From: Arthrobacter sp. MYb214
GTDB lineage: Bacteria > Actinomycetota > Actinomycetes > Actinomycetales > Micrococcaceae
NCBI RefSeq assembly: GCF_002979865.1
Contig: NZ_PCPZ01000005.1
Span: forward strand, 186,001 to 250,000
Direction: 5' to 3'
DNA length: 64,000 nt
Position numbers and translations under genes: made by a program. The notes below the pieces were generated by a model, which saw only the letters and a list, made by a program, of their open reading frames with translations, was not told the origin of the DNA and searched no databases. The first letter of the stretch is position 1. Each line of letters opens with the position of its first letter. Positions 43,590 through 52,936 of the stretch are shown here, piece after piece.

Positions 43590-45007
43590 TGATGAACCAC
43601 CTATCCCAAAAATTCGCGTGGCCTAAGGAATTCCTGTGGGGCTCGGCTACGGCAGCAGCCCAGATCGAAGGCGCTGGCCATTCCTACGGCAAGGAAGATT
43701 CGGTCTGGGACGCCTTCGCCCGCAAGCATGGGGCCATCGCAGGAGGTGAGAACCTCGAAGTCGCAGTGGACCACTACCACCGCTACCGCGAAGATGTGCA
43801 GCTCATGCGCGAACTGGGCCTGGACTCCTACCGGTTCTCCACCAGCTGGGCTCGCGTGGTCCCCGGGGGCCGAACCGTGAACCCCGAAGGCCTGGATTTC
43901 TACTCCCGGCTGGTCGACGAGCTGCTGGAGAATGGCATCCTGCCGTGGCTGACGCTCTACCACTGGGATCTGCCGCAGGCATTGGAAGAGCGCGGTGGCT
44001 GGACCAACCGCGAGACCTCCTACAAATTCCTCGAATACGCGGAGGCTGTGCATGAAAAGCTCGGCGACCGCGTGAAGCACTGGACGACATTCAACGAACC
44101 GCTGTGCTCTTCGCTGATTGGCTACGCCGCCGGCGAGCATGCCCCGGGACGCCAGGAACCGGAAGCGGCGCTGGCAGCGGTGCACCACCAGCATCTGGCC
44201 CACGGGTTGGCCACCGCCCGGCTGCGCGAACTGGGCGCGGAGCATATCGGCATCACGCTGAACCTGACCAATGCGGTTCCGAATAATCCCGGCGATCCGG
44301 TGGATCTGGAAGCAGCGCGCCGCGTCGACGCATTGTGGAACCGCATGTACCTGGACCCTGTCCTGCGCGGTTCCTACCCCGAAGACCTGCTTGAAGACGT
44401 CCGGGGTTTGGGGCTGGCTGAAGTCATTGAAGCAGGGGACCTGGAGATCATCTCGCAGCCAATCGACTTCTTGGGCGTGAACCACTACCACGATGACAAC
44501 GTTTCAGGCCATCCGCTGCCCGCCGGCCAGCCGCAGCCCGTGGTGCCTACCGATTCGCCGAAGTCTTCGCCTTTTGTCGGCAGCGAGTATGTGACCTTCC
44601 CGGCACGCGACCTGCCGCGCACGGCCATGGGCTGGGAAGTGAATCCCGAAGGGCTGCGCGTGCTGTTGAACCGGTTGAACCAGGACTACGCTAACCTTCC
44701 GTCGCTGTACATCACGGAGAACGGCGCTTCCTACACCGATACGGTGACGGAGGCCGGAACCGTTGAAGATCCCGAACGCGAGGAATACATCCTCAACCAC
44801 CTTGATGCTGTGGCCCGCGCGATAGAAGACGGCGTGGATGTCCGCGGCTACTTTGTCTGGTCTTTGCTGGACAATTTCGAATGGGCTTGGGGCTACGCGA
44901 AGCGCTTTGGCATTATCCACGTCGATTACCAGACCCAGGTGCGAACGATTAAGAATAGTGGCAAGGCCTACGCGGGGTTGATTGCCGCAAACCGTACAAT
45001 GGCATAA
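43589..45007 (+). CDS. Family GH1 beta-glucosidase
   Basis: A 472-residue (beta/alpha)8 enzyme hydrolysing beta-glucosides such as cellobiose. The acid/base Glu 170 is in HWTTFNEPLC and the nucleophile Glu 377 in SLYITENGASY. The N-terminal FLWGSATAAAQIEGA and late GYFVWSLLDNFEWAWGYAKR signatures are intact. It has no signal peptide, so it acts in the cytoplasm on sugar imported by the upstream ABC proteins. Confidence 0.95.
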   Translation: MMNHLSQKFAWPKEFLWGSATAAAQIEGAGHSYGKEDSVWDAFARKHGAIAGGENLEVAVDHYHRYREDVQLMRELGLDSYRFSTSWARVVPGGRTVNPEGLDFYSRLVDELLENGILPWLTLYHWDLPQALEERGGWTNRETSYKFLEYAEAVHEKLGDRVKHWTTFNEPLCSSLIGYAAGEHAPGRQEPEAALAAVHHQHLAHGLATARLRELGAEHIGITLNLTNAVPNNPGDPVDLEAARRVDALWNRMYLDPVLRGSYPEDLLEDVRGLGLAEVIEAGDLEIISQPIDFLGVNHYHDDNVSGHPLPAGQPQPVVPTDSPKSSPFVGSEYVTFPARDLPRTAMGWEVNPEGLRVLLNRLNQDYANLPSLYITENGASYTDTVTEAGTVEDPEREEYILNHLDAVARAIEDGVDVRGYFVWSLLDNFEWAWGYAKRFGIIHVDYQTQVRTIKNSGKAYAGLIAANRTMA

Positions 45008-45016
45008 CACCTGAGC

Positions 45017-45057
45017 ATGATGGTCCGCAGCCTGCCGATGGTGCTGCGGACCATCAT
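45017..45057 (+). terminator. Hairpin after the beta-glucosidase gene
   Basis: A 15-bp perfect stem (45017-45031 with 45043-45057) separates the glucosidase from the LacI gene. The following sequence CGTGTTTC is only weakly T-rich, so readthrough into lacI is possible. Confidence 0.6.
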
Positions 45058-45101
45058 CGTGTTTCACCGACGGACTACTGCAAGGCACCTGGATAAAGAT
45101 C

Positions 45102-46121
45102 ATGATCATGCACGAAGCGCGGAGCCCGAAACCGACCCTCGAGTTGGTGGCAGAACGCGCAGGTGTCTCACGGGCCACGGTCTCCCGTGTAGTGAATGGC
45201 TCGGATCGGGTGAAGCCAGGGGCTCGCAAGGCTGTCGAATTGGCTATCCGCGAATTGAACTACGTGCCTAACCGTGCCGCCCGTTCGCTGGCGCAGGGCC
45301 GGACCAATTCCATCGCCTTGGTGGTTCCCGAGAACACCGCGAAGTTCTTCGCAGACCCGTACTTCGCCAAGGTCGTCCAGGGCGCTGCCCAGTACTTGGC
45401 CGATACCGAATTCATGCTCACCTTGCTGCTGTCCACCGAAGCGGATCCGGTGAAAACCACCCGTTACCTGCAAGGCAGCAATGTGGATGGCGCGCTGGTG
45501 CTTTCGCACCACGCGGATGACCGTTCCTATGCGGATCTCGGAACTGTGTTGCCCATGGTTTATGGCGGACGCACCATGAGCATCGATCAAAAGGACATCT
45601 ATGTTGTCGATATCGACAACATCGCCGCCGCCAGGCAAGCGACTGAGGTCATCCTTGGCCAGGGACGCACCAAGCTGGCAATTATTGCCGGGCCACAGGA
45701 CATGGGCGCGGGACTGGACCGTTTGGTGGGATTCAAGCAGGCAGTTGAACGCGCGGGCCTGGAGCCTGCGGCTATTGAGATCGGCGACTTCACCCCGGCT
45801 AGCGGACGGCGCATCATGCAGCAGCTGCTGGACGCGGATGTTGCGGTAGACGGCCTGTTTGCCGCCAGTGCCCAGATGGGCTTCGGAGCTTTGCAAGCCC
45901 TAGGGGAAGCCGGTGTGAAAGTGCCGGAGGACATTTCGGTAACGTCCGTTGATGATGACTCTTTCGCGCGAAGCTCGACACCGCCGTTGACGACCATTGC
46001 GCAGAACCCGGAGCGCCAGGGCGAAATCATGGCGGAACTGTTGATCAAACGCATCAACGGAGAAAAGGTACCCGAGTGGAGCATCATGGACACGAAATTG
46101 GTGTTGCGCGCTTCGCACTAG
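45102..46121 (+). CDS. LacI-family repressor of the beta-glucoside operon
   Basis: A 339-residue regulator: the N-terminal helix-turn-helix (LELVAERAGVSRATVSRVVN) and hinge (NRAARSLAQGRTNSIALVVP) are followed by a periplasmic-binding-like sensor domain ending with PPLTTIAQNPERQGEIMAEL. Similar to CebR/BglR repressors. The GAGCGCTC palindromes before the operon are the expected binding sites, and its sugar ligand is probably a beta-glucoside. An ATG six bases later is equally possible as start. Confidence 0.93.
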   Translation: MIMHEARSPKPTLELVAERAGVSRATVSRVVNGSDRVKPGARKAVELAIRELNYVPNRAARSLAQGRTNSIALVVPENTAKFFADPYFAKVVQGAAQYLADTEFMLTLLLSTEADPVKTTRYLQGSNVDGALVLSHHADDRSYADLGTVLPMVYGGRTMSIDQKDIYVVDIDNIAAARQATEVILGQGRTKLAIIAGPQDMGAGLDRLVGFKQAVERAGLEPAAIEIGDFTPASGRRIMQQLLDADVAVDGLFAASAQMGFGALQALGEAGVKVPEDISVTSVDDDSFARSSTPPLTTIAQNPERQGEIMAELLIKRINGEKVPEWSIMDTKLVLRASH

Positions 46122-46164
46122 TCTGTTGCGGCACCGCTGCCGTTCACCGCCGGGATTTAACAAA

Positions 46165-46194
46165 AAAATTCCCACTCGATCGAGTGGGAATTTT
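46165..46194. terminator. Terminator of tRNA-Arg copy 1 and lacI
   Basis: A 30-bp perfect palindrome (15-bp arms) with A- and T-rich ends, working in both directions. Confidence 0.85.
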
Positions 46195-46198
46195 CAGT

Positions 46199-46275
<77 letters not shown>

Positions 46276-46376
46276 ATATTCATTTATTAGCCGTCTTGAC
46301 GACTTGAATAACTTTACACGAGATTTCCGGGGAGCAAGAACCAAAACAGCAAAAAGTGCCGTGATTCACAAAATAA

Positions 46377-46952
46377 CTAGTCGACTACGAAATCACTGGG
46401 ATTGGAAGCCGAATGATCGTGCAAGATCGCTTGGTAGAGGTTGTGGTCCTGCCAGCGTCCTTCGATCTCCAGATAGTTCGGCGCCATGCCAATTCGGACG
46501 AAGCCGTTCTTTTCAAGAACGCGCTGCGAGCCGTAATTGTGGGGGAGCGTACTGGCTTCCAGCCGGTGCAAGCCCAGATCGTTGAGCGCCACCGTGCGCA
46601 AGGTGGCCACGGCTCGGGAAGCCAAGCCCCGCCCGGTGTATTCATGATCGATCCAGTAGCCCAGGCTGGCGCTTTGGAATGCGCCACGGGCCACTCCGCT
46701 GATATTAAAGCGTCCGATGAGCGCATCCCGTTCGAAGAGCCCGAAGGGAAAGGCCAATCCGCTTCGGCGAGCTTCTGAGGCGGCTGCGAGGTGTGCCGCT
46801 TGCCGCGTCTCGGTGAAGAATTCTGCGGGGCGAGCCGGCTCCCAGGGCTCCAGGTGCTGTCGATTGCGCTGGTAGGACTCAGCGATTTGCTTTGCGTCGG
46901 CGACTTCCAGCAGGCGCAGGCTGAGCTGGCCGCCTAGAGCAAGCTGTGTCAT
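46377..46952 (-). CDS. RimJ/RimL-type GNAT acetyltransferase
   Basis: A 191-residue GNAT protein. LSLRLLEVADAKQIAESYQR and LGYWIDHEYTGRGLASRAVA (acetyl-CoA pyrophosphate loop) are followed by LGLHRLEASTLPHNYGSQRV, all typical of ribosomal-protein alanine N-acetyltransferases. ATG 46952 has an AAAGGA box; the eight-residue upstream extension is less likely. It lies between two identical tRNA-Arg genes. Confidence 0.88.
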   Translation of the reverse strand: MTQLALGGQLSLRLLEVADAKQIAESYQRNRQHLEPWEPARPAEFFTETRQAAHLAAASEARRSGLAFPFGLFERDALIGRFNISGVARGAFQSASLGYWIDHEYTGRGLASRAVATLRTVALNDLGLHRLEASTLPHNYGSQRVLEKNGFVRIGMAPNYLEIEGRWQDHNLYQAILHDHSASNPSDFVVD

Positions 46953-46975
46953 CGGGCAATCCTTTGGGGGAAACA

Positions 46976-47007
46976 AAAAATTCCCACTCGAGCGAGTGGG
47001 AATTTTT
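46976..47007. terminator. Terminator of tRNA-Arg copy 2
   Basis: A near-copy of the terminator at 46165-46194: 15-bp arms (46976-46990 with 46993-47007) around AG, followed by the tRNA 3' end. Confidence 0.85.
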
Positions 47008-47011
47008 CAGT

Positions 47012-47088
<77 letters not shown>

Positions 47089-47405
47089 ATATTCTTTTGT
47101 CTGGCTCGTTCTCACGAACCTCGAATAACTATACAGGTCGATTTCGCGCTGTACAAATCGACGGGCAAAGCTAGTGGGTCCAGATGAACATAAGGTTATG
47201 TGAAGACGTTGAAAGGGTACCGGTCTACGTGACCTTCGTCACATAATCGAGTCAATTCGTTTAGACCAACCCCCGGAATTTCGGGAATTTTTTCCTTCTG
47301 GTCCTCCGGGTTTCACTTTCATGAGGTTTCGATCACACGGCGCTGGAGTTGAGCACCTAATAGCCTTGATTTATTGCAAGTTCAGCCCAATGGAGGGAAT
47401 GGATA
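47089..47405. other. Intergenic leader of pckG
   Basis: It lies between the tRNA-Arg 5' end and pckG. It contains one CRP/GlxR-like palindrome (47228-47243) and an A/T-rich stretch before the ATG; a GGAGG-like box lies at about 47391. No gene was recognised. Confidence 0.5.
47228..47243. promoter_or_regulatory. Candidate CRP/GlxR site upstream of pckG
   Basis: CGTGACCTTCGTCACA has GTGA-N6-TCAC symmetry, matching TGTGA-N6-TCACA except the first base. It lies 163 bp before the pckG start. Confidence 0.55.
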
Positions 47406-49238
47406 ATGAGCACGAGCTCGGATCAGAACGTTATCAGCGCAGCACCTACTTCGCACGAGAAGTTGGCATCCTGGGTTGAGGAAGTTGCCGCACTGACGAA
47501 GCCGGATCGTGTTTATTGGGTTGATGGGTCAGCTGAAGAAAATGATCGCCTGACTGCCGAGCTGGTTGAAGCCGGCACCTTAGTCAAGCTGACCGATCCG
47601 AACTTCCCTAACTCTTACGCTGGTTTCTCGGACCCCAAGGATGTGGCCCGAGTCGAAGAGCGCACCTTCATCTGCTCCGAAAAGGAAGAAGATGCAGGCT
47701 TCACCAATAATTGGGAAGACCCAACCAAGATGAAGTCCATGCTCAGCGGCCTGTTCGATGGCTCGATGCGCGGACGCACCATGTACGTCATCCCATTCGT
47801 CATGGGCCCGCTGAACGCGGAAGTGCCTGCCTACGGCGTGGAGATCACCGATTCCGCCTACGTCGTTGCCTCGATGCGCATCATGGCCAAGATCGGCAAT
47901 GAAGTACTGCGCAAGATGGAAGCCGAGGACGCATTCTTCGTTCCAGCGCTGCACTCGGTAGGTGCACCCCTGGAGCCGGGCCAGGAAGATGTTGCCTGGC
48001 CATGCAACGAAGACAAGTGGATCGTGCACTTCCCCGAAGAGCGCGCCATCATGTCCTACGGTTCGGGCTACGGCGGCAACGCGCTGCTGGGCAAGAAGTG
48101 CTACTCGCTGCGCATCGCCTCGGCGATGGCCCGCGATGAAGGCTGGCTCGCAGAGCACATGCTCATCCTGAAGCTGACCAGCCCGCAGAACAAGTCGTAC
48201 CATATTGCCGCGGCATTCCCGTCGGCCTGCGGCAAGACCAACCTGGCGCTGCTGGATCCAACCATTGAAGGCTGGAAGACTGAGACCCTGGGCGATGACA
48301 TCAACTGGATGCGCATCGGCAAGGACGGCGAGCTGCGCGGCGTTAACCCCGAATACGGCCTGTTCGGCGTGGCGCCAGGCACCGGCTGGTCCACCAACCC
48401 GAACGCGATGCGCGCCATCTCCAAGGGCAACAACATCTTCACCAATGTTGCGCTGACCGATGACGGCGGCGTCTGGTGGGAGGGCATGACCGACGAGGCT
48501 CCTGCGCACCTGACCGACTGGTTGGGCAACGACTGGACTCCTGAATCCGGTCGTCCGGCAGCGCACCCTAATTCGCGCTTCTGCACCCCGATCGACCAGG
48601 TCGACATGCTTTCCGAGGACTACTACTCGCCTAACGGCGTGAAGATCGATGCGATCCTCTTCGGCGGCCGCCGCAAGACCACCATTCCGCTGGTGACCGA
48701 AGCCCGCAGCTGGACCAACGGCATCTTCATGGGTTCGACCCTTTCCTCCGAGACCACCGCAGCCGCTGCAGGTGCGACCGGAGTGATTCGCCGTGACCCG
48801 ATGGCGATGCTGCCATTCATCGGCTACAACGCAGGCGACTACCTGAACCACTGGGACAAGATCTCGAACAAGCTCAACCCAGAGCAGATGCCGAAGATCT
48901 TCTTGGTGAACTGGTTCCGCCGCACGGCTGACGGTGGCTTCGCGTGGCCAGGGTTCGGCGACAATTCGCGTGTGCTCAAGTGGGCTGTCGAGCGTATCGA
49001 AGGCACCGCGGACGCCCGGGAAACCATCATCGGAAACGTCCCGACCGGCGAGTCCCTGGATTTGGCTGGCCTTGAAGGGTTCACCCCAGCCGACGTTGAA
49101 GCGGCAGTAGCTGTCAACAAGGATGAATGGGCTACCGAAGTCGAGGCCATCGAAGAGTGGTACGCCAAGTTCGGCGATGCGCTGCCGGCTTCGCTGCGTG
49201 CAGAGCTCGACGGCTTGAAGGATCGCCTGAACGCGTAG
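47406..49238 (+). CDS. pckG: Phosphoenolpyruvate carboxykinase (GTP)
   Basis: A 610-residue GTP-dependent enzyme converting oxaloacetate to PEP in gluconeogenesis. The P-loop [16 protein letters not shown] holds the hyper-reactive Cys 275 and Lys 277. The metal-binding [10 protein letters not shown] and the guanine-binding region around [20 protein letters not shown] are characteristic. GTP-type rather than ATP-type matches actinobacteria. A CRP/GlxR-like site upstream suggests carbon control. Confidence 0.97.
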   Translation: MSTSSDQNVISAAPTSHEKLASWVEEVAALTKPDRVYWVDGSAEENDRLTAELVEAGTLVKLTDPNFPNSYAGFSDPKDVARVEERTFICSEKEEDAGFTNNWEDPTKMKSMLSGLFDGSMRGRTMYVIPFVMGPLNAEVPAYGVEITDSAYVVASMRIMAKIGNEVLRKMEAEDAFFVPALHSVGAPLEPGQEDVAWPCNEDKWIVHFPEERAIMSYGSGYGGNALLGKKCYSLRIASAMARDEGWLAEHMLILKLTSPQNKSYHIAAAFPSACGKTNLALLDPTIEGWKTETLGDDINWMRIGKDGELRGVNPEYGLFGVAPGTGWSTNPNAMRAISKGNNIFTNVALTDDGGVWWEGMTDEAPAHLTDWLGNDWTPESGRPAAHPNSRFCTPIDQVDMLSEDYYSPNGVKIDAILFGGRRKTTIPLVTEARSWTNGIFMGSTLSSETTAAAAGATGVIRRDPMAMLPFIGYNAGDYLNHWDKISNKLNPEQMPKIFLVNWFRRTADGGFAWPGFGDNSRVLKWAVERIEGTADARETIIGNVPTGESLDLAGLEGFTPADVEAAVAVNKDEWATEVEAIEEWYAKFGDALPASLRAELDGLKDRLNA

Positions 49239-49270
49239 TTGACTAGGATCTCCAGCAGATCCGCACAGTG

Positions 49271-49308
49271 AACGCCCCGGTGACTGGAATTCCAGTCACC
49301 GGGGCGTT
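49271..49308. terminator. Strong terminator after pckG
   Basis: A 38-bp uninterrupted palindrome (49271-49308), GC-rich core with AACG/CGTT ends followed by CTCG. The loop must open in the central AATT. Confidence 0.75.
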
Positions 49309-49405
49309 CTCGTGCGCCACGGAGGAATTGTCACAATCCGGGTACAGTTTCCACACGCCGGGGCAAAGTGGGTGCAAAATCAACTATTTATGAAAAGATT
49401 GCTCT

Positions 49406-49933
49406 ATGGTTTTGGCACGATTGATTCTCGGGCTGCTGTGCTTGTCGCCCATGACTGGCTACGAGCTCAAGAAGCACTTTGACTCCTCTATTAACCACTT
49501 CTGGAACGCAGACAAGGCGCAGATCTATCGCACTTTGGCGCAGCTGGTGGACAAGGGGTATGCCACCGTGCGCACCGTCGCGCAGTCGAATTACCCTGAC
49601 CGCCAGGAACACCACATCACGGAAACGGGACGTGCGGCACTGGCCCAGTGGCTTTCTGCTGGTGCGGTGCAGTCTCCCGAGCGTGATCCCTTCATGGGGC
49701 AGGTGTTCTTCGCCGCCGAACTCGAACGCGATGATATCCAGAGCTTGCTGGAGGAGCGCCGCCAAGCCACGCAGTTCATCCTCGATGACTACCTCTCCCA
49801 GCGCGAAGGCATTGACATGCGAGCCGCTGCGGACCGTCGCAGCTTCCTGATGGCTGCCACACTTGACCATGCAATCCGACAACAAGCCGCGGAGCTGGAA
49901 TGGCTCGACGCGGTATTGGAGTACTTGCCATGA
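49406..49933 (+). CDS. PadR-family transcriptional regulator
   Basis: A 175-residue regulator: winged helix (LILGLLCLSPMTGYELKKHF, then KAQIYRTLAQLVDKGYATVR) and a C-terminal helical dimerisation part. PadR proteins normally repress adjacent detoxification genes. Here it overlaps the alpha/beta-hydrolase gene by 4 bp (ATGA), so that hydrolase is the probable target. Confidence 0.9.
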   Translation: MVLARLILGLLCLSPMTGYELKKHFDSSINHFWNADKAQIYRTLAQLVDKGYATVRTVAQSNYPDRQEHHITETGRAALAQWLSAGAVQSPERDPFMGQVFFAAELERDDIQSLLEERRQATQFILDDYLSQREGIDMRAAADRRSFLMAATLDHAIRQQAAELEWLDAVLEYLP

Positions 49934-51012
49934 CTGCAGCCAAAGACCAGAACAAGACCCCTGCAAGCGGTGCCGGGCGCGATGCCACCGATTATCCGGA
50001 AGTGCATCCCGGGCGGCATCATGATGGGCAACGGTCGATGAAGACCCTGGTCTTCCTCCACGGCGGAAACGTCGGCAACTGGAGCTGGGACCCGCAGGTT
50101 CTGGCCTTTGGCGACTGCAACATCCTGACTCTGCACCTGCCGGCCTTTGGTGCCCGGTTCGAGGAGACCTGGGATGGCCTGGAATCCGCCGCCGATGATG
50201 TCGCCGCCTTGATCGCCGACGAGGTTTCCGAAGGCGGCGTGCATCTGGTTGGCATTTCCCTGGGTGGAGTGATTGCTTTGCACGTGGCCGCACGGCATCC
50301 GGAGCTCGTTGACTCCGTGCTGATTACCGGCACTCCGGTGACCGGTGTGGGGCAGGCGGCCCGGGCTTTCCAGCGGATGCAGCTCAAGCTCATTGGCAGC
50401 GAGTGGTTCTGGCGTTTCCAGGCTGGTGCCTACGGAATGGTGGATGATGAGCGCGAGCTGTTCACCGAGCACGGCGTGAAGCTCAAAGCCGAGAACATGC
50501 GGGCCATCATGGACGAGATGGACCCAGGGGGATTGCCGCAGAAGCTCGGCTCCTACCGGGGCCCGGTACTGGCCCTCGCTGGAGCCAAGGAGCCGAAAGT
50601 TGTGCAGAAATCCTTTGACGCGCTGCGCGCAAGGCTCCCGCAGGTGATCACGCGCGTGGTTCCGGGCATGCACCACCAATGGAATATCGAGAACCCGATC
50701 CTGTTCAACTCGGTGCTGCGCAAGTGGATTTCCGATGCGGGTCTGCACCAGATCCTAGTTGATCCGCAGGCTGCGAAGCCGGCACCCGGCGCGAAAGCAA
50801 CACCGGTGGAACAAGCCGCTGAAGCGCCGGCGAATCAGGACCTGGAAGCCGGGGAGCCCGCGCCGCCAGCTCAAGAAGCCGGGCAGAAGAAGTCTGGCAG
50901 GTTCGCCGGGAAAATCGATCCTCGAAAGCTGGACCCGAAAAAGTTCGATTTGAAGAAGAAGGCACCGAAACAGGGTGGCAAGCCGGATTCTCCCGCGGAT
51001 ACCGGAAAATAA
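49930..51012 (+). CDS. Alpha/beta hydrolase with long basic C-terminal tail
   Basis: A 360-residue protein coupled to the PadR gene. The hydrolase core has LVFLHGGNVGNWSWDPQV (oxyanion region), the nucleophile elbow VGISLGG with Ser 110, and a late VPGMHHQWNIENP with the catalytic His. From about residue 275 a Pro/Ala/Glu/Gln-rich linker leads into a Lys-rich end (SGRFAGKIDPRKLDPKKFDL) unlike usual hydrolases. A second start at ATG 50038 (MKTLVFLHGG) would remove 36 N-terminal residues. Substrate unknown. Confidence 0.82.
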   Translation: MTAAKDQNKTPASGAGRDATDYPEVHPGRHHDGQRSMKTLVFLHGGNVGNWSWDPQVLAFGDCNILTLHLPAFGARFEETWDGLESAADDVAALIADEVSEGGVHLVGISLGGVIALHVAARHPELVDSVLITGTPVTGVGQAARAFQRMQLKLIGSEWFWRFQAGAYGMVDDERELFTEHGVKLKAENMRAIMDEMDPGGLPQKLGSYRGPVLALAGAKEPKVVQKSFDALRARLPQVITRVVPGMHHQWNIENPILFNSVLRKWISDAGLHQILVDPQAAKPAPGAKATPVEQAAEAPANQDLEAGEPAPPAQEAGQKKSGRFAGKIDPRKLDPKKFDLKKKAPKQGGKPDSPADTGK

Positions 51013-51021
51013 AGGCAAAAA

Positions 51022-51060
51022 GTGCTGCAGGCGGATTCCCCATGGATCCACCTGCAGCAC
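51022..51060. terminator. Convergent terminator
   Basis: Arms 51022-51036 and 51046-51060 pair in 14 of 15 positions, between the converging hydrolase and hmp genes. Confidence 0.7.
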
Positions 51061-51078
51061 GGCTCTGTCACCAGGAAG

Positions 51079-52254
51079 CTAGGCGGCGAGCCATACATCC
51101 GGGCCGAAGACTTCATAGTGGATACGCTCGGCCGAGATGCCGGCTTCCAGCGCCTGGTTGCGCATTGCATGCATGAATGGCAGCGGGCCGCATAAGTAGA
51201 CCTGGGCATTGCCAGTCAGTGCGCCGGCGAGATCCATGTAGCCGGACGTGGCGTTCAGCCCCTCCGGCAATTCCCCGCGTTCGAACCAGGTGCTGATGGT
51301 GGCTTCTGGCAGCTTGCCGATGGATTCGAGCATCTGCTCGCGCAATGGCCAGGCGGTGGCCGTCTGGTCTGCGTGCAGCACGGTGACCTTGCGGGTGGAG
51401 CCGCGTGCGGCCAGGGTCTGCAACGCGGCCGCACTCGGGGTGCAGCCGATTCCGGCGGTGGCGATCACCAGCGGCGAGCCATCGTCATCGATGACCAGGT
51501 CGCCATACGGATTCGATAGCTCCACCACGTCGCCGAGTTTCAGGCCATGGTGGATCACCGGGGAGAATTCGCCGTTCACATCCAGTTTGACCGTGACGGT
51601 GCGGCGGTCGGTTCGCTCGATGTCGCCGCTCAAGGTGTACTGGCGGACCTGGCGCAGGCCGTCGGCCATCGGCATGCGGACCGAAACGAATTGGCCCGGC
51701 TTGGCGACGGTGGCAGGGGTCCGGTCAGCTGGCTCGAAGCTGAAGCAGACCGAATCAACGCCGGTTTCGATGCGCTCGACAAGCTTCCACGGGGTGTAGA
51801 TCTCGGCGTTGGCCTGCTGCGCGTACAAGCCTTTCTCGATCTTGACCAGCGCGTGGGCCATCAGCCAGTAGACCTCGGTCCAGGCCTCGGCGATCTGCGG
51901 AGTCAGCGCCTCGCCCAGGTCTTCGGCGATGGCGTCGAAGAGGTGCTTGTAGACGATGGGGTACTGCTCCTCGGCGACACCGAGGGAAGCGTGCTTGTGG
52001 GCTACGCGCGCGAGCATGGTTTCCGGAGTGGTGCCCGGGTACTTGACCAAGTAGGTTGCGAAGACTGCGATGGATCCCGCCAAGGCCTGCTGCTGGGTGC
52101 CGTTCTTCTGGTTCGAACGGGAGAAGATTCCGTCGAGCAGTTCCGGGTGAGCGGTGAACAGGCGGTTGTAGAAGTTCGGGGTAATGCTGGAAATGCGCTC
52201 TGCGATGATTGGCAACGTGGCTTCAACGACCGGGAAGGACTTCGTGGACAGCAT
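51079..52254 (-). CDS. hmp: Flavohemoprotein (nitric oxide dioxygenase) Hmp
   Basis: A 391-residue NO dioxygenase that turns NO into nitrate with NAD(P)H. The globin domain covers about 1-140 (PIIAERISSITPNFYNRLFT, then ARVAHKHASLGVAEEQYPIV with the haem-binding His). The FAD region is RQYTLSGD, and the NAD region shows VIATAGIGCTPSAAALQTL and a late YLCGPLPFMHAM. ATG 52254 follows AAGGAG; the longer frame adds 19 unrelated residues. It is transcribed away from the NsrR gene across a palindromic operator candidate. Confidence 0.95.
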   Translation of the reverse strand: MLSTKSFPVVEATLPIIAERISSITPNFYNRLFTAHPELLDGIFSRSNQKNGTQQQALAGSIAVFATYLVKYPGTTPETMLARVAHKHASLGVAEEQYPIVYKHLFDAIAEDLGEALTPQIAEAWTEVYWLMAHALVKIEKGLYAQQANAEIYTPWKLVERIETGVDSVCFSFEPADRTPATVAKPGQFVSVRMPMADGLRQVRQYTLSGDIERTDRRTVTVKLDVNGEFSPVIHHGLKLGDVVELSNPYGDLVIDDDGSPLVIATAGIGCTPSAAALQTLAARGSTRKVTVLHADQTATAWPLREQMLESIGKLPEATISTWFERGELPEGLNATSGYMDLAGALTGNAQVYLCGPLPFMHAMRNQALEAGISAERIHYEVFGPDVWLAA

Positions 52255-52279
52255 CGGGTCTCCTTGGAGTAGGCGATAA

Positions 52280-52298
52280 CTTGTATTCCAGATACAAG
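52280..52298. promoter_or_regulatory. Candidate NsrR operator upstream of hmp
   Basis: CTTGTATTCCAGATACAAG has perfect 7-bp arms with a 5-bp centre and lies 26 bp before the hmp start, where an NsrR-type repressor would block transcription. Confidence 0.6.
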
Positions 52299-52400
52299 AT
52301 TTATGATTCATTTCTACGCCTAGTAGAAAAGGATTGCAAATCCACCGGCCGGTATTCGTAACAGAAATCGGCGATGCGACCCCCGGGGGCCGCAGGGGAA

Positions 52401-52859
52401 TCAGGAAAGGGCGCGCACCGTAGGGAAGGGGAGCGCCGTGAAGGGCATCGCGGATGATGCCGGGCAGATGTCCTGGATGGTCAGCGGGTCCAGTGAAGCG
52501 TAGAAAGCTTCGCGGGCCTGCCGGAAGACTGCCCGCAAGCGGCAGCTGCCCGAAAGCGGGCAGTTGGATTGCGCGTCATGATCGGAGCAATCCACAATAT
52601 CGGTGCGCTTGTCCAACTTGCGCAGCAGTGAGCCGAGGGAAAAATCCAGTGCTCCATCGCTCAGCTGCGCGCCGCCATTGCGGCCGCGGGTGACCTGCAG
52701 GATTCCCAGCGTGCGCAGTTCCAGGACGGCTTTGGCAACGTGGTTGTAGGGAACCCCCACGGACTCGGCGATCTGGCGGCTGGTCAGTTGCCCGGTGCCG
52801 GGCGTTGCAAGGACCATGACGGTTCGCAAGCATACGTCGGTGAAGGCACTGAGTTTCAT
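52401..52859 (-). CDS. nsrR: Rrf2-family NO sensor NsrR
   Basis: A 152-residue Rrf2 regulator. The winged helix (AFTDVCLRTVMVLA, then TSRQIAESVGVPYNHVAKAV, TRGRNGGAQL) is followed by a cluster-binding loop with Cys 91, 100 and 106 (DCSDHDAQSNCPLSGSC), as in Streptomyces NsrR. NO damages its Fe-S cluster and releases the hmp promoter. Both genes are on the minus strand, and the operator candidate lies between them. Confidence 0.9.
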   Translation of the reverse strand: MKLSAFTDVCLRTVMVLATPGTGQLTSRQIAESVGVPYNHVAKAVLELRTLGILQVTRGRNGGAQLSDGALDFSLGSLLRKLDKRTDIVDCSDHDAQSNCPLSGSCRLRAVFRQAREAFYASLDPLTIQDICPASSAMPFTALPFPTVRALS

Positions 52860-52936
52860 GATTCCTACTTTACGTGGGAAAAGCCTTCCGGGGTCAGCAG
52901 AGTGACTATGCCGACCCCGGAATCACCAACTGCGGT

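Noticed and set aside
47580-48851. A 423-codon minus-strand frame opposite pckG
   Set aside because: pckG motifs are complete on the plus strand.
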